NCBI GenBank assembly: GCA_963790965.1
Contig: CAWBQO010000004.1
Span: forward strand, 1 to 64,000
Direction: 5' to 3'
DNA length: 64,000 nt
Origin: CAWBQO01 sp963790965
GTDB taxonomy: Bacteria > Bacteroidota > Rhodothermia > Rhodothermales > DASSAV01
Under the pieces are notes generated by a model. It made no database searches. It was not told the origin of the DNA and saw only the letters and a program-made list of their open reading frames with translations. A program made the translations under genes and the position numbers. Numbering within the stretch: the stretch's first letter is position 1; each line of letters opens with the position of its first letter. This document shows positions 37,926 to 48,600 of this stretch, in pieces.

Positions 37926-40811
37926 TCAGTATTCGGTGTATCCCTGTCGCGGGCGATCCGGATCGTCTTCGTTGAGCTGCCGGCCGGTGCCGTATAGAAG
38001 GTCCAGCAGCGCGGCGGGCGTGATCGAGGTCGCGGGCGCGAAGTCGCTGGAGGCGGCGTAGCGGAGCAGGGCGGCGTAGAGGGCGCGCGCCTCCGGGGAC
38101 TGCTGCAGCGACGGCAGATCGGTCGAGGCGACGAGAAGCCGCCCCTCACCGACACGAAACTCAAAGATGAGACCGAGTTTGTGGTTACGGTTGACGTTGT
38201 CGATCGTCTGCACGAGCGGCCGATAGGCTGCGTCCGTAGCATCAAGAATGACCGGGCGGCTCGCCTTCACAATGGACCACCACTGCCAGTCGGAGTGAAA
38301 CTCCGTCGGAAACGTTTTGAAGATCGGATGCGCGGGGTCCATGAGGAGGCCCATCGTTCCGGGGGAAACGTCCGGAGCGCCGTCGCCATACTGAAACGCG
38401 AGCTGCCGAAACATACCGTAGTTCCAGAACTCAGGAATGAACTGGCCGCCGACGGCATTGCTGTCCACGCTGCCCGGCTCCGGCAACAGCAGCATGCGCG
38501 CGCCGCCTTCGAGCGACTGCATAGCCTCTCTGTCCAGATGCCGCACCACCTTCACCCCGGGCGGAATCGCAGTGGAAGGTTCGGCCGGGTAGACCCAGAC
38601 GGGATATTCCGTCTGCACCTCGGTTCCTTCCAGGGTGAGACGCATCGTCAGTCGTTCGGCTCCGCGACCGCTGGAAAGGTCGGCACTAATGGATCCGAGC
38701 GTTTGAAGAGCGCCCTGCGCGACCATCTTTCCGTCGACTACGCCGGATGCAACGGGGCCGTCGCCGGAGAGCAGTTCCCAGCGAACACCGGCGTCTGGGA
38801 GCGCAGCCGGTCCGTAGTTGGCGATCTGAATGTCCGCCTGAAACAGCTCGTCGCGCGTCCATGTGTAGCGATCCATGAGCAGCAGCAGGACGACGGGGCC
38901 GTTGAACTGCCGGAAGTCCTCCGGCTCGATCAGCCCTTTGCTGTCCATAAAAGCATCCAAAATGCCGACGAGCGCCGTGCCCTGGCCGGGATAATCCTGC
39001 AGATCGAGCAGCTGAAAGCCGCCAAAGCCAGGGGTGCGAAGTGCGCCTTCGATCTCTGCGCGGTAGGAGAGAACCGCCAGCGCTCCGGAGGCGCGGAAGA
39101 AGCGGTCCGCCTCGTCGAGCATTCCTTTCCTTGCAAGCGCGCTCCGGAACGTCGCGAAGTTCCACGGCTGGAGCACGCCGGTGTACTTCGTCATCTCGCC
39201 GAAATTCGGGTAAATACTGTACTCGCCGATCTCGTGCCCGACGACCGGCACGGGCGAGCGGCGGATGGCATCGGCGTAGTTCCACCGCGTAGATGGATAG
39301 CGGGTGTTCAGGATGCCGCCCTCCTCAGAGTCGAGATGAGAGATCGAGGCGCGCACGTCCGTGGAGAAATCCGGCTGCTCGCTGCCGGTGCGGAACGTCA
39401 CCCAGAAGTCGTCGCCCTCCGCATAAGAGGCGTCCCAGAGGCGATTGTTTGATCCTTGGGCGTAGAGCGGCCTCGGGTCGTGTGCGCGAAACCGGTCGAC
39501 CGTTCCTTTGAGCAGCGCGCGCTCCTGGCTGATCTCGTTGCCGAGCGCGAACATGACGAAGGAGGCATGATTGCCGTAGCTGTCGAGTATCTGCGTCCCC
39601 TCGTCCATCATGAACTGCATCTGGTCAGGGTCATCGGCCTTGAAGCCGTACCAGATGGGCAGCTCGGGCTGCAGGTAGATGCCGGCTACGTCGGCGGCGA
39701 GGAAGGCCGCCTCCGGCGGCGTCCACGAGTGGAAGCGATAGTGATTGATGCCGTAGGACCGAGCGATGCGGAAGACGCGGCCCCAGGAGGCGGTGTCCAT
39801 GGGCGGGTAGCCGGTCAGCGGGAAAACGGCCGCGTCATGCTTGCCGCGCAGGAAAGTGGTCTCTCCGTTGATGGTGAACTGCGTCCCGCTCGTGGCGAAG
39901 CGGCGCAGGCCGAAAGTCGTCTCCTGCTGGTCCAGCAACTCGTTTCCGTCGAGCAAGGCCACGCTGAGCCTGAATAGCGCCGGGTCGAACTCGCTCCACA
40001 ACGGGGCGTCCTGTCCGAGGTCGTACAAGACGGAGAAAGGCGCGTCCGCCGCGCCGGGGGTGACGCCCACCGAAAGCTCCCCCGCATGGTACGCCTTGTC
40101 GGTGTTCCACGATGAAGCCGAGATCTTCAAGCGAAGGGGCCGCGCGCGCTGCTCGCCGCCGGCGATCTGCACCTCTATCCGTGCCGAACGGGCTGCAAGA
40201 TCCGGAAAGACGCGCACCCGCTCCAATCTTGTCGGGGAAGAGGCGATAAGCTGCATCTTTCCGATAATGCCGTTCCAGTTCGTCTGCGTGTTCTCCGAGT
40301 AGGCGTGAGAGCCTTCGACAGGTACGAGCGCGGGATCGTTGTCCACCACCACCGTGATCGTGTGCGTGCCCGGACGCGCGAGGCCGGTAAGGTCGTAGAG
40401 TTGGGGCGTGAAGAGGTTCTGCCGCGATCCGATCTCCTTTCCATCGAGCCAAAGGCGGGTGACCTTCGTCCGCTCGAGGAGGAGTTCGACGTGCTTTCCC
40501 GCCCACCGTTCAGGTACCGTGATGGTGCGGCGATACCATGCCGGGCCGGTGTACTCGTAGAGCCGGTTCAAGCGCTGATCCGTCGTGTCCCGGTTGGCGA
40601 AGCCCTTCCCGTTCTCGTCGAGGGTGCCCGGCAGATGAACGGTGTCCGTAAACACCTCTCCGGCGCGACTCTGCGTACGGAGCGTCGAGGTGGTGTCCAG
40701 CAGCAGCTGCCACGTGCCCGCAAGAGAGAGCGTGTCGCTGGCCGGCGGAGGCGGCGCGGCAAAGGTGGGCAGCAGCGAGGCGCAGAGAAGGGGGACCAGC
40801 AGGATGTTCAT
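37926..40811 (-). CDS. GH2 beta-galactosidase-like enzyme
   Basis: A 961-residue secreted enzyme. The ATG at 40811 starts a signal peptide (MNILLVPLLCASLLPTFA) before a proline-rich linker. GH2 layout: jelly-roll sugar-binding domain (LAGTWQLLLD to VVDNDPAL), Ig-like domain, TIM barrel with FLRGKHDAAVFPLTGYPPMD, VMFALGNEISQ (acid/base E426) and VVGHEIGEYSIYP (nucleophile probably E527), then long C-terminal beta domains. The HEIGEY form occurs in a Bacteroidota GH2 branch of unproven specificity. In this operon, removal of beta-galactose from xyloglucan side chains is the expected job. It lies 41 bp before the GH51-like gene. Confidence 0.82.
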   Translation of the reverse strand: MNILLVPLLCASLLPTFAAPPPPASDTLSLAGTWQLLLDTTSTLRTQSRAGEVFTDTVHLPGTLDENGKGFANRDTTDQRLNRLYEYTGPAWYRRTITVPERWAGKHVELLLERTKVTRLWLDGKEIGSRQNLFTPQLYDLTGLARPGTHTITVVVDNDPALVPVEGSHAYSENTQTNWNGIIGKMQLIASSPTRLERVRVFPDLAARSARIEVQIAGGEQRARPLRLKISASSWNTDKAYHAGELSVGVTPGAADAPFSVLYDLGQDAPLWSEFDPALFRLSVALLDGNELLDQQETTFGLRRFATSGTQFTINGETTFLRGKHDAAVFPLTGYPPMDTASWGRVFRIARSYGINHYRFHSWTPPEAAFLAADVAGIYLQPELPIWYGFKADDPDQMQFMMDEGTQILDSYGNHASFVMFALGNEISQERALLKGTVDRFRAHDPRPLYAQGSNNRLWDASYAEGDDFWVTFRTGSEQPDFSTDVRASISHLDSEEGGILNTRYPSTRWNYADAIRRSPVPVVGHEIGEYSIYPNFGEMTKYTGVLQPWNFATFRSALARKGMLDEADRFFRASGALAVLSYRAEIEGALRTPGFGGFQLLDLQDYPGQGTALVGILDAFMDSKGLIEPEDFRQFNGPVVLLLLMDRYTWTRDELFQADIQIANYGPAALPDAGVRWELLSGDGPVASGVVDGKMVAQGALQTLGSISADLSSGRGAERLTMRLTLEGTEVQTEYPVWVYPAEPSTAIPPGVKVVRHLDREAMQSLEGGARMLLLPEPGSVDSNAVGGQFIPEFWNYGMFRQLAFQYGDGAPDVSPGTMGLLMDPAHPIFKTFPTEFHSDWQWWSIVKASRPVILDATDAAYRPLVQTIDNVNRNHKLGLIFEFRVGEGRLLVASTDLPSLQQSPEARALYAALLRYAASSDFAPATSITPAALLDLLYGTGRQLNEDDPDRPRQGYTEY

Positions 40812-40956
40812 GACCACACGACCGTAGTAACTGCTCCGATGCCCACTCTCCTGCAACTCATAATTATCAGCCCGCTTTTCTCGTGTTCGGCACCGGAGCG
40901 GGCGGAAGGGCCGACCCCTTCGCGCCCGCTGCCGTAGCCGCTATTCCTATGCGCTC

Positions 40957-42834
40957 TTAATACGTCAGGCCAAAGCCGAACGGGAAGAGCGGGTCGTAGG
41001 GCGAGTCGCCCACGTTGATCGGAAGCTGCGCCATGGATCGGGGCCACGTATAGGAGAGCTTGCCCGTGGGGGCGTAGCTTCCGAGCAGCACGTCCGCAAC
41101 GCCCTGACCTTCGGTGCCGGGCAGCCACGCCGCTACAAAGGCGTCGGCCTCGCCGAGCACGTCGTTGACGATCAGCGGACGACCCGAGAGCAGCACAACG
41201 ACCACCGGCATCCCGGCTGCCTTCATGTTGCGAACGGCCGTCATGTCCTCGTCGGAGAGCGTCAAGTCCAGCCGGTCGCCCTCCATTTCGGCGTAAGGCT
41301 CTTCGCCGATCACGACGACGCCCACGTCCGCGCCCGCCGCGCCGGTGCCGTCCAGCGAATACGTCACCTCGGTGCCGCTACCGACCTCCTGCCGAATGCC
41401 TTCCAGAATGGTCGTTCCGCCGGTTGTCACCGCGCCCATTTCGCCCTGCCAGGAGATGGTCCAGCCGCCCGTTTGCATGCCGATATTATCGGCACCGCGC
41501 CCGGCGACGTGTATGCGCGCCGCATCCTTCTTAATGGGAAGGGCATCGTTCTCATTCTTCAGCAGCACGAGCGATTCGCGAACCGCCTGCCGGGCTGCCT
41601 GCCGGTGCTCGTCCGTCCCGAACTGCGACCAGAGGCTCCGGTCAGCCATTAGCGAGGCTCCTTCGTCCATCAGGCCCATGGCAAACTTGACGCGAAGAAT
41701 GCGCCGCACGGCGTCGTCGATCCGCTCCATCGGCACGCGGCCTTCTTCCACAAGCTCGGTCAGGACGCGAATGAACTCGGGATAGCGGTCCGGCACCATC
41801 ACCATGTCCATTCCGGCGTTGATCGAAGTCTCAACGGAGCGCTTGTAGTCGTCTGGGAAGATCTGATCGAGCGCGCGGTAGTCGGAGATCAGGAAGCCTT
41901 CGAAGCCAAGCTCGCCCTTGAGCACGTCCGTGAGCAGATACTTGTTGCCGGACATCTTGACGCCGTTCCACGACGAGTACGACGGCATGATCGTGGCCAC
42001 GCCCGCATCTACGGCCGCGTAGTAGGGGAAGAGGTGGACGCTACGGACCGTAGCGGTGTCCATCCGCATATCGCCCTGATCGAGGCCGGCACCTTCGAGG
42101 CCGATGCCGGAGCCGGGCACCGTCCCGCCGTCGCCGAGGAAGTGCTTGGCGGTGGCTGCTACGGCAAGGGGACCGGAGAGGTCCTGCGTCTGCAGGCCGC
42201 GAATGGCGGCTACGCCGAGTTCACTGACGAGATTCGGGTCTTCGGAGAAGCCCTCGTAGGTGCGTCCCCAGCGCTCGTCCTGCGGCACGGTCACGGCCGG
42301 GGCGAACGTCCAGTGGGCACCGGTGGCGCGCATCTCAATGGCCGTGATGCGGGCGAGCTTCTCGACAAGCTCGGGGTTGCGCGTCGCGCCGAGACCGATG
42401 TTGTGCGGCATCACGACGGCTCCAAGCACGTTGTTATGCCCGTGAACGGCGTCGACGCCAAAGATGAGCGGAATGCCCAGCCGGGTGCTTAGCGCCTGCT
42501 GCTGGTAGGCGTCGTACATATCCGTCCAGGCTTCGAGGCTGTTGCCGGCCTTCGGATCGGAATTGCCACCGGCAAGCACGGAGCCGAGGTTGTACTTGGC
42601 AATATCCGCCGGATCGGCGATGTACTCCTGATCAGGCTGTGTCATCTGCCCGATCTTCTCGGCCAGCGTCATCTGCGAAAGGAGGGCCTCGACGGCCTCG
42701 TCGTTGGCGTGGTAATCGAGCGCCGCCGCCGGCTCGGTCGTATCGGTGCTCTTGCACGAGACCGAAAGCAAGGTCGCGCCGGCAAGGATGACCACCGGGA
42801 GGAGCCGGTTGAGAATGGAATTAGGAGAGCGCAT
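40957..42834 (-). CDS. GH3 beta-glucosidase (exo-glucanase type), lipoprotein
   Basis: A 625-residue lipoprotein (lipobox LSVSC, C27). It consists only of the two core GH3 domains and ends FPFGFGLTY, without a fibronectin-like domain, like barley ExoI and its bacterial relatives. Motifs: LLSQMTLAEKIGQMTQPD, LIFGVDAVHGHNNVLGAV, DERWGRTYEGFSEDP, AKHFLGDGGT, FLISDYRALDQIF (nucleophile D318) and LLKNENDALPIKKD; GEEPYAEMEGDR matches the second-domain acid/base region (E in the EGDR segment). It lies between the GH31 (142 bp) and GH2 (145 bp) genes, gaps that could carry internal promoters. It would remove glucose from xylose-free ends of the backbone. Confidence 0.9.
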   Translation of the reverse strand: MRSPNSILNRLLPVVILAGATLLSVSCKSTDTTEPAAALDYHANDEAVEALLSQMTLAEKIGQMTQPDQEYIADPADIAKYNLGSVLAGGNSDPKAGNSLEAWTDMYDAYQQQALSTRLGIPLIFGVDAVHGHNNVLGAVVMPHNIGLGATRNPELVEKLARITAIEMRATGAHWTFAPAVTVPQDERWGRTYEGFSEDPNLVSELGVAAIRGLQTQDLSGPLAVAATAKHFLGDGGTVPGSGIGLEGAGLDQGDMRMDTATVRSVHLFPYYAAVDAGVATIMPSYSSWNGVKMSGNKYLLTDVLKGELGFEGFLISDYRALDQIFPDDYKRSVETSINAGMDMVMVPDRYPEFIRVLTELVEEGRVPMERIDDAVRRILRVKFAMGLMDEGASLMADRSLWSQFGTDEHRQAARQAVRESLVLLKNENDALPIKKDAARIHVAGRGADNIGMQTGGWTISWQGEMGAVTTGGTTILEGIRQEVGSGTEVTYSLDGTGAAGADVGVVVIGEEPYAEMEGDRLDLTLSDEDMTAVRNMKAAGMPVVVVLLSGRPLIVNDVLGEADAFVAAWLPGTEGQGVADVLLGSYAPTGKLSYTWPRSMAQLPINVGDSPYDPLFPFGFGLTY

Positions 42835-42976
42835 CTTAAAGGTTCGGATCGTTGGTTGAAGAGGCAGCCGGCCCGGCGTACTGGTTATCTCGCCGGACCG
42901 TTGTAAGATCGACTGAAGCTACTGAAAATAGTTCAACCGAATCTGCCGGGGAAACCCGGCTGCCTTGGCCGTCCGC

Positions 42977-45382
42977 TTAACGATTCCCGAAGCGAGTAAC
43001 ATTCCACTTGATCTTCCCGGAAGACGGATCATTGGCCAGCCGGTAACTGCCGCCTCTCCGCTGGAGCTGGAGCGTTTGCACCTGCCCTTCGGGAAGGGCA
43101 AAGAGTCCCGTCGCCGTTCCGCCAGGTTCGCCGAAAACCCGCAGTTCGACGTTCGACCAGTCGATCTCGGAGGTGCTTTGCGCAACGGCGACCTCCGGAA
43201 TGACCGCCCCGCTGCGAACAAGGAGCACAATAGGAATCTCTCCGGCCGTGATCTCGTGCCACTGCGCGCCTTCATACGAGCGGCCCGTCTGATAGTCGAT
43301 CCACGTTCCCGGCGGGAGGTAGACGCGGCGCGTGTCCGTCTCTTCGAAGAGCGGAGCCACCAGCATCTCTTTACCGAACAGGTACTCGTCCTCGATGAGC
43401 CACGAGGTCGGGTCTTCCGGATACTCGAAGAAGAGCGCCCGCATGACGGGGTGGCCCTTGGACGAGGCATCAACGGACTGCGCGTAGATGTACGGCATGA
43501 GCGAATACTTCAGCTCCATGGCCCGGCGAAAATCGTCGGCGAGGGCTTCGTCGTATTCCCAAGGCTCACGCGGAGGCGCGCCGTGGGTTCGGGTGTGAGA
43601 GGTCAGCGCGCCGAACGGCGTCCACCGGCGGTAAAGCGCGCGCGGCGACCGGTTGACGAATCCGCCGATGTCGTGACTCCAGTAAGTAAAGCCGGAAAGC
43701 CCAAAAGAAAGCCCGGCACGCAACGAGGCCGCCATAGCGGAGTTCGTGTTCTCGGCGTCGCCGCCCCAGTGCAGCGGGTAGCGCTGCGAGCCTGCCCAGG
43801 CGCTGCGGCCCCAGATAATGCCGCCGCCGGTGACGTCCTTCGTCACGTTGTAGACCGCCTTGTTGTAGCGCACCGGGTACAGGTTGTGCTCGTACCAGCC
43901 CGTCCGACCGGAATGGTAGAGTCCGTAGAGCGGCGCGTCCTCGCCAAAGTCAGCCTTGATGACGCTCACGCCCATGTTAAGCAGGCCGCGGAGCTTGCCC
44001 TGATACCAGGCCACGGCCTCCGGATTGCTGAAGTCCAGGATGGCGTCTTCATAAGGCAAGATGCCGCCTTCGTTGCGGACGTTGTAGCCATTCTGAACGA
44101 TCTCGTCCCAGAGGCGGTTTTTGCTCGTGAAGTAGGTAAGCTGCCACAGGCTGACGTGGAAGCCCATGCCTTTCAGATCCTGGATCATTCCCTGTGGATC
44201 GTCGAAGCGGGAGGCGGCAAAGCGGTAGTCATTGCGCCAATCGGTTTCGAACCAGCCCGTGTCGAGGTGGAGCACGTCGGTCGGGATGCGGTAGTCGCGG
44301 AGCTGCTGCGCCACGCGGCGGACCTGGGCTTCGTTGTCGTACGTGATCCGGCTCATCCAGAGGCCAAAGGACCATAGCGGGGGCACGGGGCTGCGGCCCG
44401 TGAGGGCGGTGTACTCGGACAGCACCTCCTTCGGTTCGCCCAAAAAGACGAAGAGGTCCATCACCTCGTCCCCGGTGTAGACGGTCGTGTGGGCTTCGTA
44501 GTCGTGGCCGAAGTCGAGCGTCACCGGCGTGCTCGTATGAGCAAACATGCCATAGCCGTTGCTGCTCATGAAGAAAGGCACGGCCTTGTACTGATGCGTG
44601 TTCTGCGCGCCCATTGCGTCGCGAAGATAGAGGAGCATCTTCTGCCCGCGCTTGTCGAGGCGGGTGAAGGACTCGCCGCCGCCGTAGAGGTGTTCGTCCT
44701 GCTGCAACTCGAACGTGGCTGCCGTGCTTCGGCCGAAATCGCGCGCCCGCCTTACGAAGGAGAAAGGCACGTACGGAGCGAAGGAAGCTGGCTGCCCGAG
44801 CGTCTGCGTCTGCGTTAGAAGCTTACCGTCGGCGTCATAGAAGGCGATGCCGAAGGGCCGCTGGGAAATTCGCACTTGCCCGGCGCTGCTCGTGTAAACG
44901 ACGACGCTGTCCTCGGTCGATACCGTCCACGCGCTGCGGCCATCCAGCACCGGGCCGTCGAGCATAACCGAAGGCTCGGCGGTCATCATTTCGAGCGGCA
45001 CATGCCGGGTGTTGAACCGCAGCCGCACGGCTCGAGGAGAAGCAAAGTCGATCTGGAAAGGAAGCTCCGGGTCGCGGTCATACTCCGTTGCCGGAAACTC
45101 GTTGGATTCCGCCCGCTCGAAGGGAAGGTCGATCTTGTTGAAAGAAGTCGTCGGACCCCGCTCGTAGCGGTTCCACCGAAGCGTTCCGGACCCTGTGGCG
45201 GGGTCGAACTGAACTACTTGTGCGCCCACGAAATACGTCGAGGCAAGATCCTTGAACTGCTCGCTGATGTCGACCCGGTCGCCGAGTATGTCTTGGGCGC
45301 GAACCGCGGGTGCCGTCACGAAGAGCACGGGTAAAAGAAGGAGGCCGAGCTGGAGGGCTGCGCGCCGCAAGGAGTTAACCAT
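42977..45382 (-). CDS. GH31 alpha-xylosidase (second copy)
   Basis: An 801-residue secreted enzyme; the ATG at 45382 begins a signal peptide ending at VRAQ. Motifs are nearly those of the GH31 at 33514: SFGLWMSRITYDNEAQV, HLDTGWFETDWRNDYRF, SVIKADFGEDAPLYG (nucleophile D478), HWGGDAENTN (acid/base D542) and SHDIGGF. It is the first gene of the minus-strand run and diverges from the esterase at 45649 across 266 bp. Two alpha-xylosidases in one operon may serve different compartments or different side-chain patterns. Xyloglucan is inferred from the neighbours. Confidence 0.9.
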   Translation of the reverse strand: MVNSLRRAALQLGLLLLPVLFVTAPAVRAQDILGDRVDISEQFKDLASTYFVGAQVVQFDPATGSGTLRWNRYERGPTTSFNKIDLPFERAESNEFPATEYDRDPELPFQIDFASPRAVRLRFNTRHVPLEMMTAEPSVMLDGPVLDGRSAWTVSTEDSVVVYTSSAGQVRISQRPFGIAFYDADGKLLTQTQTLGQPASFAPYVPFSFVRRARDFGRSTAATFELQQDEHLYGGGESFTRLDKRGQKMLLYLRDAMGAQNTHQYKAVPFFMSSNGYGMFAHTSTPVTLDFGHDYEAHTTVYTGDEVMDLFVFLGEPKEVLSEYTALTGRSPVPPLWSFGLWMSRITYDNEAQVRRVAQQLRDYRIPTDVLHLDTGWFETDWRNDYRFAASRFDDPQGMIQDLKGMGFHVSLWQLTYFTSKNRLWDEIVQNGYNVRNEGGILPYEDAILDFSNPEAVAWYQGKLRGLLNMGVSVIKADFGEDAPLYGLYHSGRTGWYEHNLYPVRYNKAVYNVTKDVTGGGIIWGRSAWAGSQRYPLHWGGDAENTNSAMAASLRAGLSFGLSGFTYWSHDIGGFVNRSPRALYRRWTPFGALTSHTRTHGAPPREPWEYDEALADDFRRAMELKYSLMPYIYAQSVDASSKGHPVMRALFFEYPEDPTSWLIEDEYLFGKEMLVAPLFEETDTRRVYLPPGTWIDYQTGRSYEGAQWHEITAGEIPIVLLVRSGAVIPEVAVAQSTSEIDWSNVELRVFGEPGGTATGLFALPEGQVQTLQLQRRGGSYRLANDPSSGKIKWNVTRFGNR

Positions 45383-45491
45383 AGCAGGGGAAATGTAGAG
45401 GTGACTATGTGTCGGAGGACGCCGGAGACCATTCACCGTGAGTTTACCTGTAGACGACCGTTGCGCGAGGTACCACGACAGCCGGGATGTA

Positions 45492-45505
45492 TTAGAGCGC
45501 CTTTT
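45492..45505. promoter_or_regulatory. Weak LacI-type operator candidate in the divergent GH31/esterase gap
   Basis: TTAGAGCGCCTTTT resembles the AAGCGCTT sites but keeps only the GCGC centre and one good arm. It lies midway between the two divergent starts (45382 and 45649), where a shared operator would be expected. A -7-like TATTTTGG lies at 45592-45599 toward the esterase. Confidence 0.2.
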
Positions 45506-45648
45506 CGCGGCGGCGCTTGGCGGGGCACGGGTAAGATCGCCCTTTTCCTTTTATACAACAAATGGTTTTATCAATCAACGGCATTTTGTATTTTGGTGTG
45601 GACCTCGCTCCTTCTGTCGAGGCTTTGCGGCCAAAATCAGTGTCTGCT

Positions 45649-48600
45649 ATGAAACGTACCCTCTCGCTCTACATCAGTCTTCTGATAGCGCTTTTCGCTC
45701 CGTCGATGGCCCAGGCGCAAGTAGTTCTCGATGCCATCTACGCCAACGGCATGGTGCTGCAGCGTGAGACGCCCGTCCTGCTGCGCGGAACCGCAAACGC
45801 CGGTGCAGTCGTTAGCGCGCATTTCAATGAACTGCCGGCGGTAGAGGGCCTTGCCGACGCAAAGGGGCGCTGGAGCCTCAGCCTCCCGGCGATGGATGCC
45901 GGCGGACCGCACACCCTCCGCGTTACGAGCGGCAACACAACGCGCACCCTGACCGACGTTTACATCGGTGACGTGTGGCTCGCCTCCGGGCAGTCGAACA
46001 TGGAGATGGCGCTTTCTCAGGTGCAGGTCGGTACGTCGGTTAACGAGCCGCTGATCCGCCAGTTCAAAGTGCAAAAGGGCCTCGCCAACGAACCCTCAGC
46101 CGTCCTGCCTTCGAGCGCCTGGACGAAAGCGACCTCGTCCGCGGCCGGTGCCTTCTCCGCCGTGGCCTTCTACTTCGCGCGCGATTTGAGAGCGCACGTC
46201 GATGTGCCCATCGGCATTCTGAACATTTCCTACGGCGGCAGCCGCATCGAGACGTGGATGAGCGACGAGATGCTGGGCTACGATGAGACGGACCGGGTCC
46301 TCGCAAACGGCGAACCCGAGCGCCAGCCCACCCTCGCCTTTAACAAGATGATCAACCCGGTCATCGGGTTTCCCATCAAAGGCTTCCTCTGGTACCAGGG
46401 CGAATCGAATGCGGACAACATGGAGGACGCGCTCGCCTACGGCGCACTCTTTCGCACGATGATCCAGAGCTGGCGCACGCTCTGGGGCCAGGGCGACCTG
46501 CCCTTCCTATGGGTGCAGCTCCCCGGCTACGGCACGCCCGCCGGAGACCAGCCCTCCACCTGGGACGCCTGGCCGCGCCTGCGCGTAGGCCAATCGAGCG
46601 CGCTCGCGCTCCCGAACACCGGCGAGGCAATCACGATCGATGTGGGTGACACGGACATTCACCCCAAGAACAAGCTGCCCGTCGGCGTGCGCCTGTCGAC
46701 GGTGGCTCGGCACGTCGCCTATGGAGAGGACATTGTCTATTCCGGTCCCCGTTACGTTAGCAATGTACTTGAGGAAAACGGCCGCGTGCGCGTCCGCTTC
46801 ACCCACACGGGCGGCGGCCTCGTTGCAGAGGGATCGGACGCCGGAGTGCTCTCTTCTTTCGCTCTCGGCGATGATAGCGGCCGGTTCGTCTGGGCGAATG
46901 CAGAGGTCGACGGCGAGGAGGTTGTCCTGTGGAGCGACGCCGTCCCCGAGCCGGCCGAGGTGCGCTATGCCTGGGAGTACAATCCCGCCGACGCGAACCT
47001 TTACAATGCCGAAGGGCTGCCGGCAGCGCCGTTCCGCGCGCTGGTTAATCCCGGGTTTGGAATTGCCGCTTTTTCGGCAGACCGCATGCTCATCGAGACG
47101 GGGCAGAGCACGACCTTGACATGGATGGTCTACGGAGCCGAAACGGTGACGCTCAATGGCGCTCCTGTCGATACGTCGGGGACGCTTGTCATTCAGCCTG
47201 CCGAAACGACCACCTACACGCTCCTCGCGACGAAGCGCGGCGAGCCGGACGTTACGGAAACCGCGTCGCTGAAAGTGGAAGTCATGGATGCCGGCGACAT
47301 CAACCGCGCGCTCAACCGACCCGCTACCGCCTCTTCCTACGAATCCTGCTGCGGCCCGGCGCGCCTGCCTGCCTTCGCCGTCGATGGCGTAGACACAACG
47401 CGCTGGACGAGCGCCTGGAGCAACGGCGAGAACGGCACCACGCTCGACCCGAACTTCGACGGCGATCCCAGTGATGAGTGGCTGGCCGTCGACCTCGGCT
47501 CGGTGATCGACATCAGCCGCGTCGTCATCGCCTGGGAAGCGGCCTACGCGACCGAGTACGACCTGGAGGTGTCATACGACGGCTACCGCTACGAGCGTGT
47601 CTACCGGGAGCGGCAGGGGAATGGAGGTCAGGACGTGATCGCCTTTGAGACACCCGTCTCCGGCCGGTTCCTGCGCCTTCATGCGCTTCAGCGCGGCACG
47701 CAGTGGGGCTACTCTGTCTGGGAGATGGCGGCGTACGGCACCGTATCTGAAAAGCAGCCTCCCACGGTTCAGATCGGCGCTTCGGGTGGAAACATCGGGA
47801 ACGTCGGGGCTACGGTGGCGCTCTCGGTGACAGCGACGGACGCCGACGGCACGGTCGCGAAGGTTGCCTTCTATGCAGATGGGCAGCTGATCAGCGAAGA
47901 CGAATCGGCACCTTACACCGCGTCCTGGGTGGCGGGGGCGCTGGGTGAAAGCAAGATCACGGCGGTCGCGACGGACAACGACGGCCTGTCCGTTCAGTCG
48001 CCGCCGCTGCTCTTCTACGTGGTGGGAACCGCCATGGCCACGCGGTATGAAGCTGAGAACGCGGTCCTTACCGGCGGGGCGGCCGTTATTGCAAGTGCGG
48101 CAACCAGCGGCGGCAAGTTCGTCGAGGGCCGGGATGCCTGGACGCTGACGTTTCCTGATGTTCAGGCAGCCACGGGTGGGGACTATCTGCTAGTTCTCGG
48201 CTACCAGCTCACCTTCGAGTCGCCCAAGGCGCAGTACCTCGTCGTTGACGGAGACACGGTCGAGACGGTGGAGTTTACCGCGCCGTCGGCGACTCAGTGG
48301 ATGAAGCGAGGCGTGCGCGTGTCGCTTGGAACGGGTTCGCATGAAGTGGCGATCCACGGCTTCTGGAACTGGATGAGCTTCGATTACCTCGATCTCATCC
48401 CGCTCTCCCTGTTGGCGCCGGTAGAGCCTTCCGCGCCGGGAGGGACGGATGGACTCGGCCTCTTCGTGTTGCCGAACCCTTTCAGCCACACCGCCACGCT
48501 TCAGTACAGCCTGTCCGCCCCCGGCCCGGTGCGGCTCGACGTGTTTGACCTCGCCGGTCGCCGGGTCGCAACCCTCGTGGAAGGCGTACAGGCCGCCGGA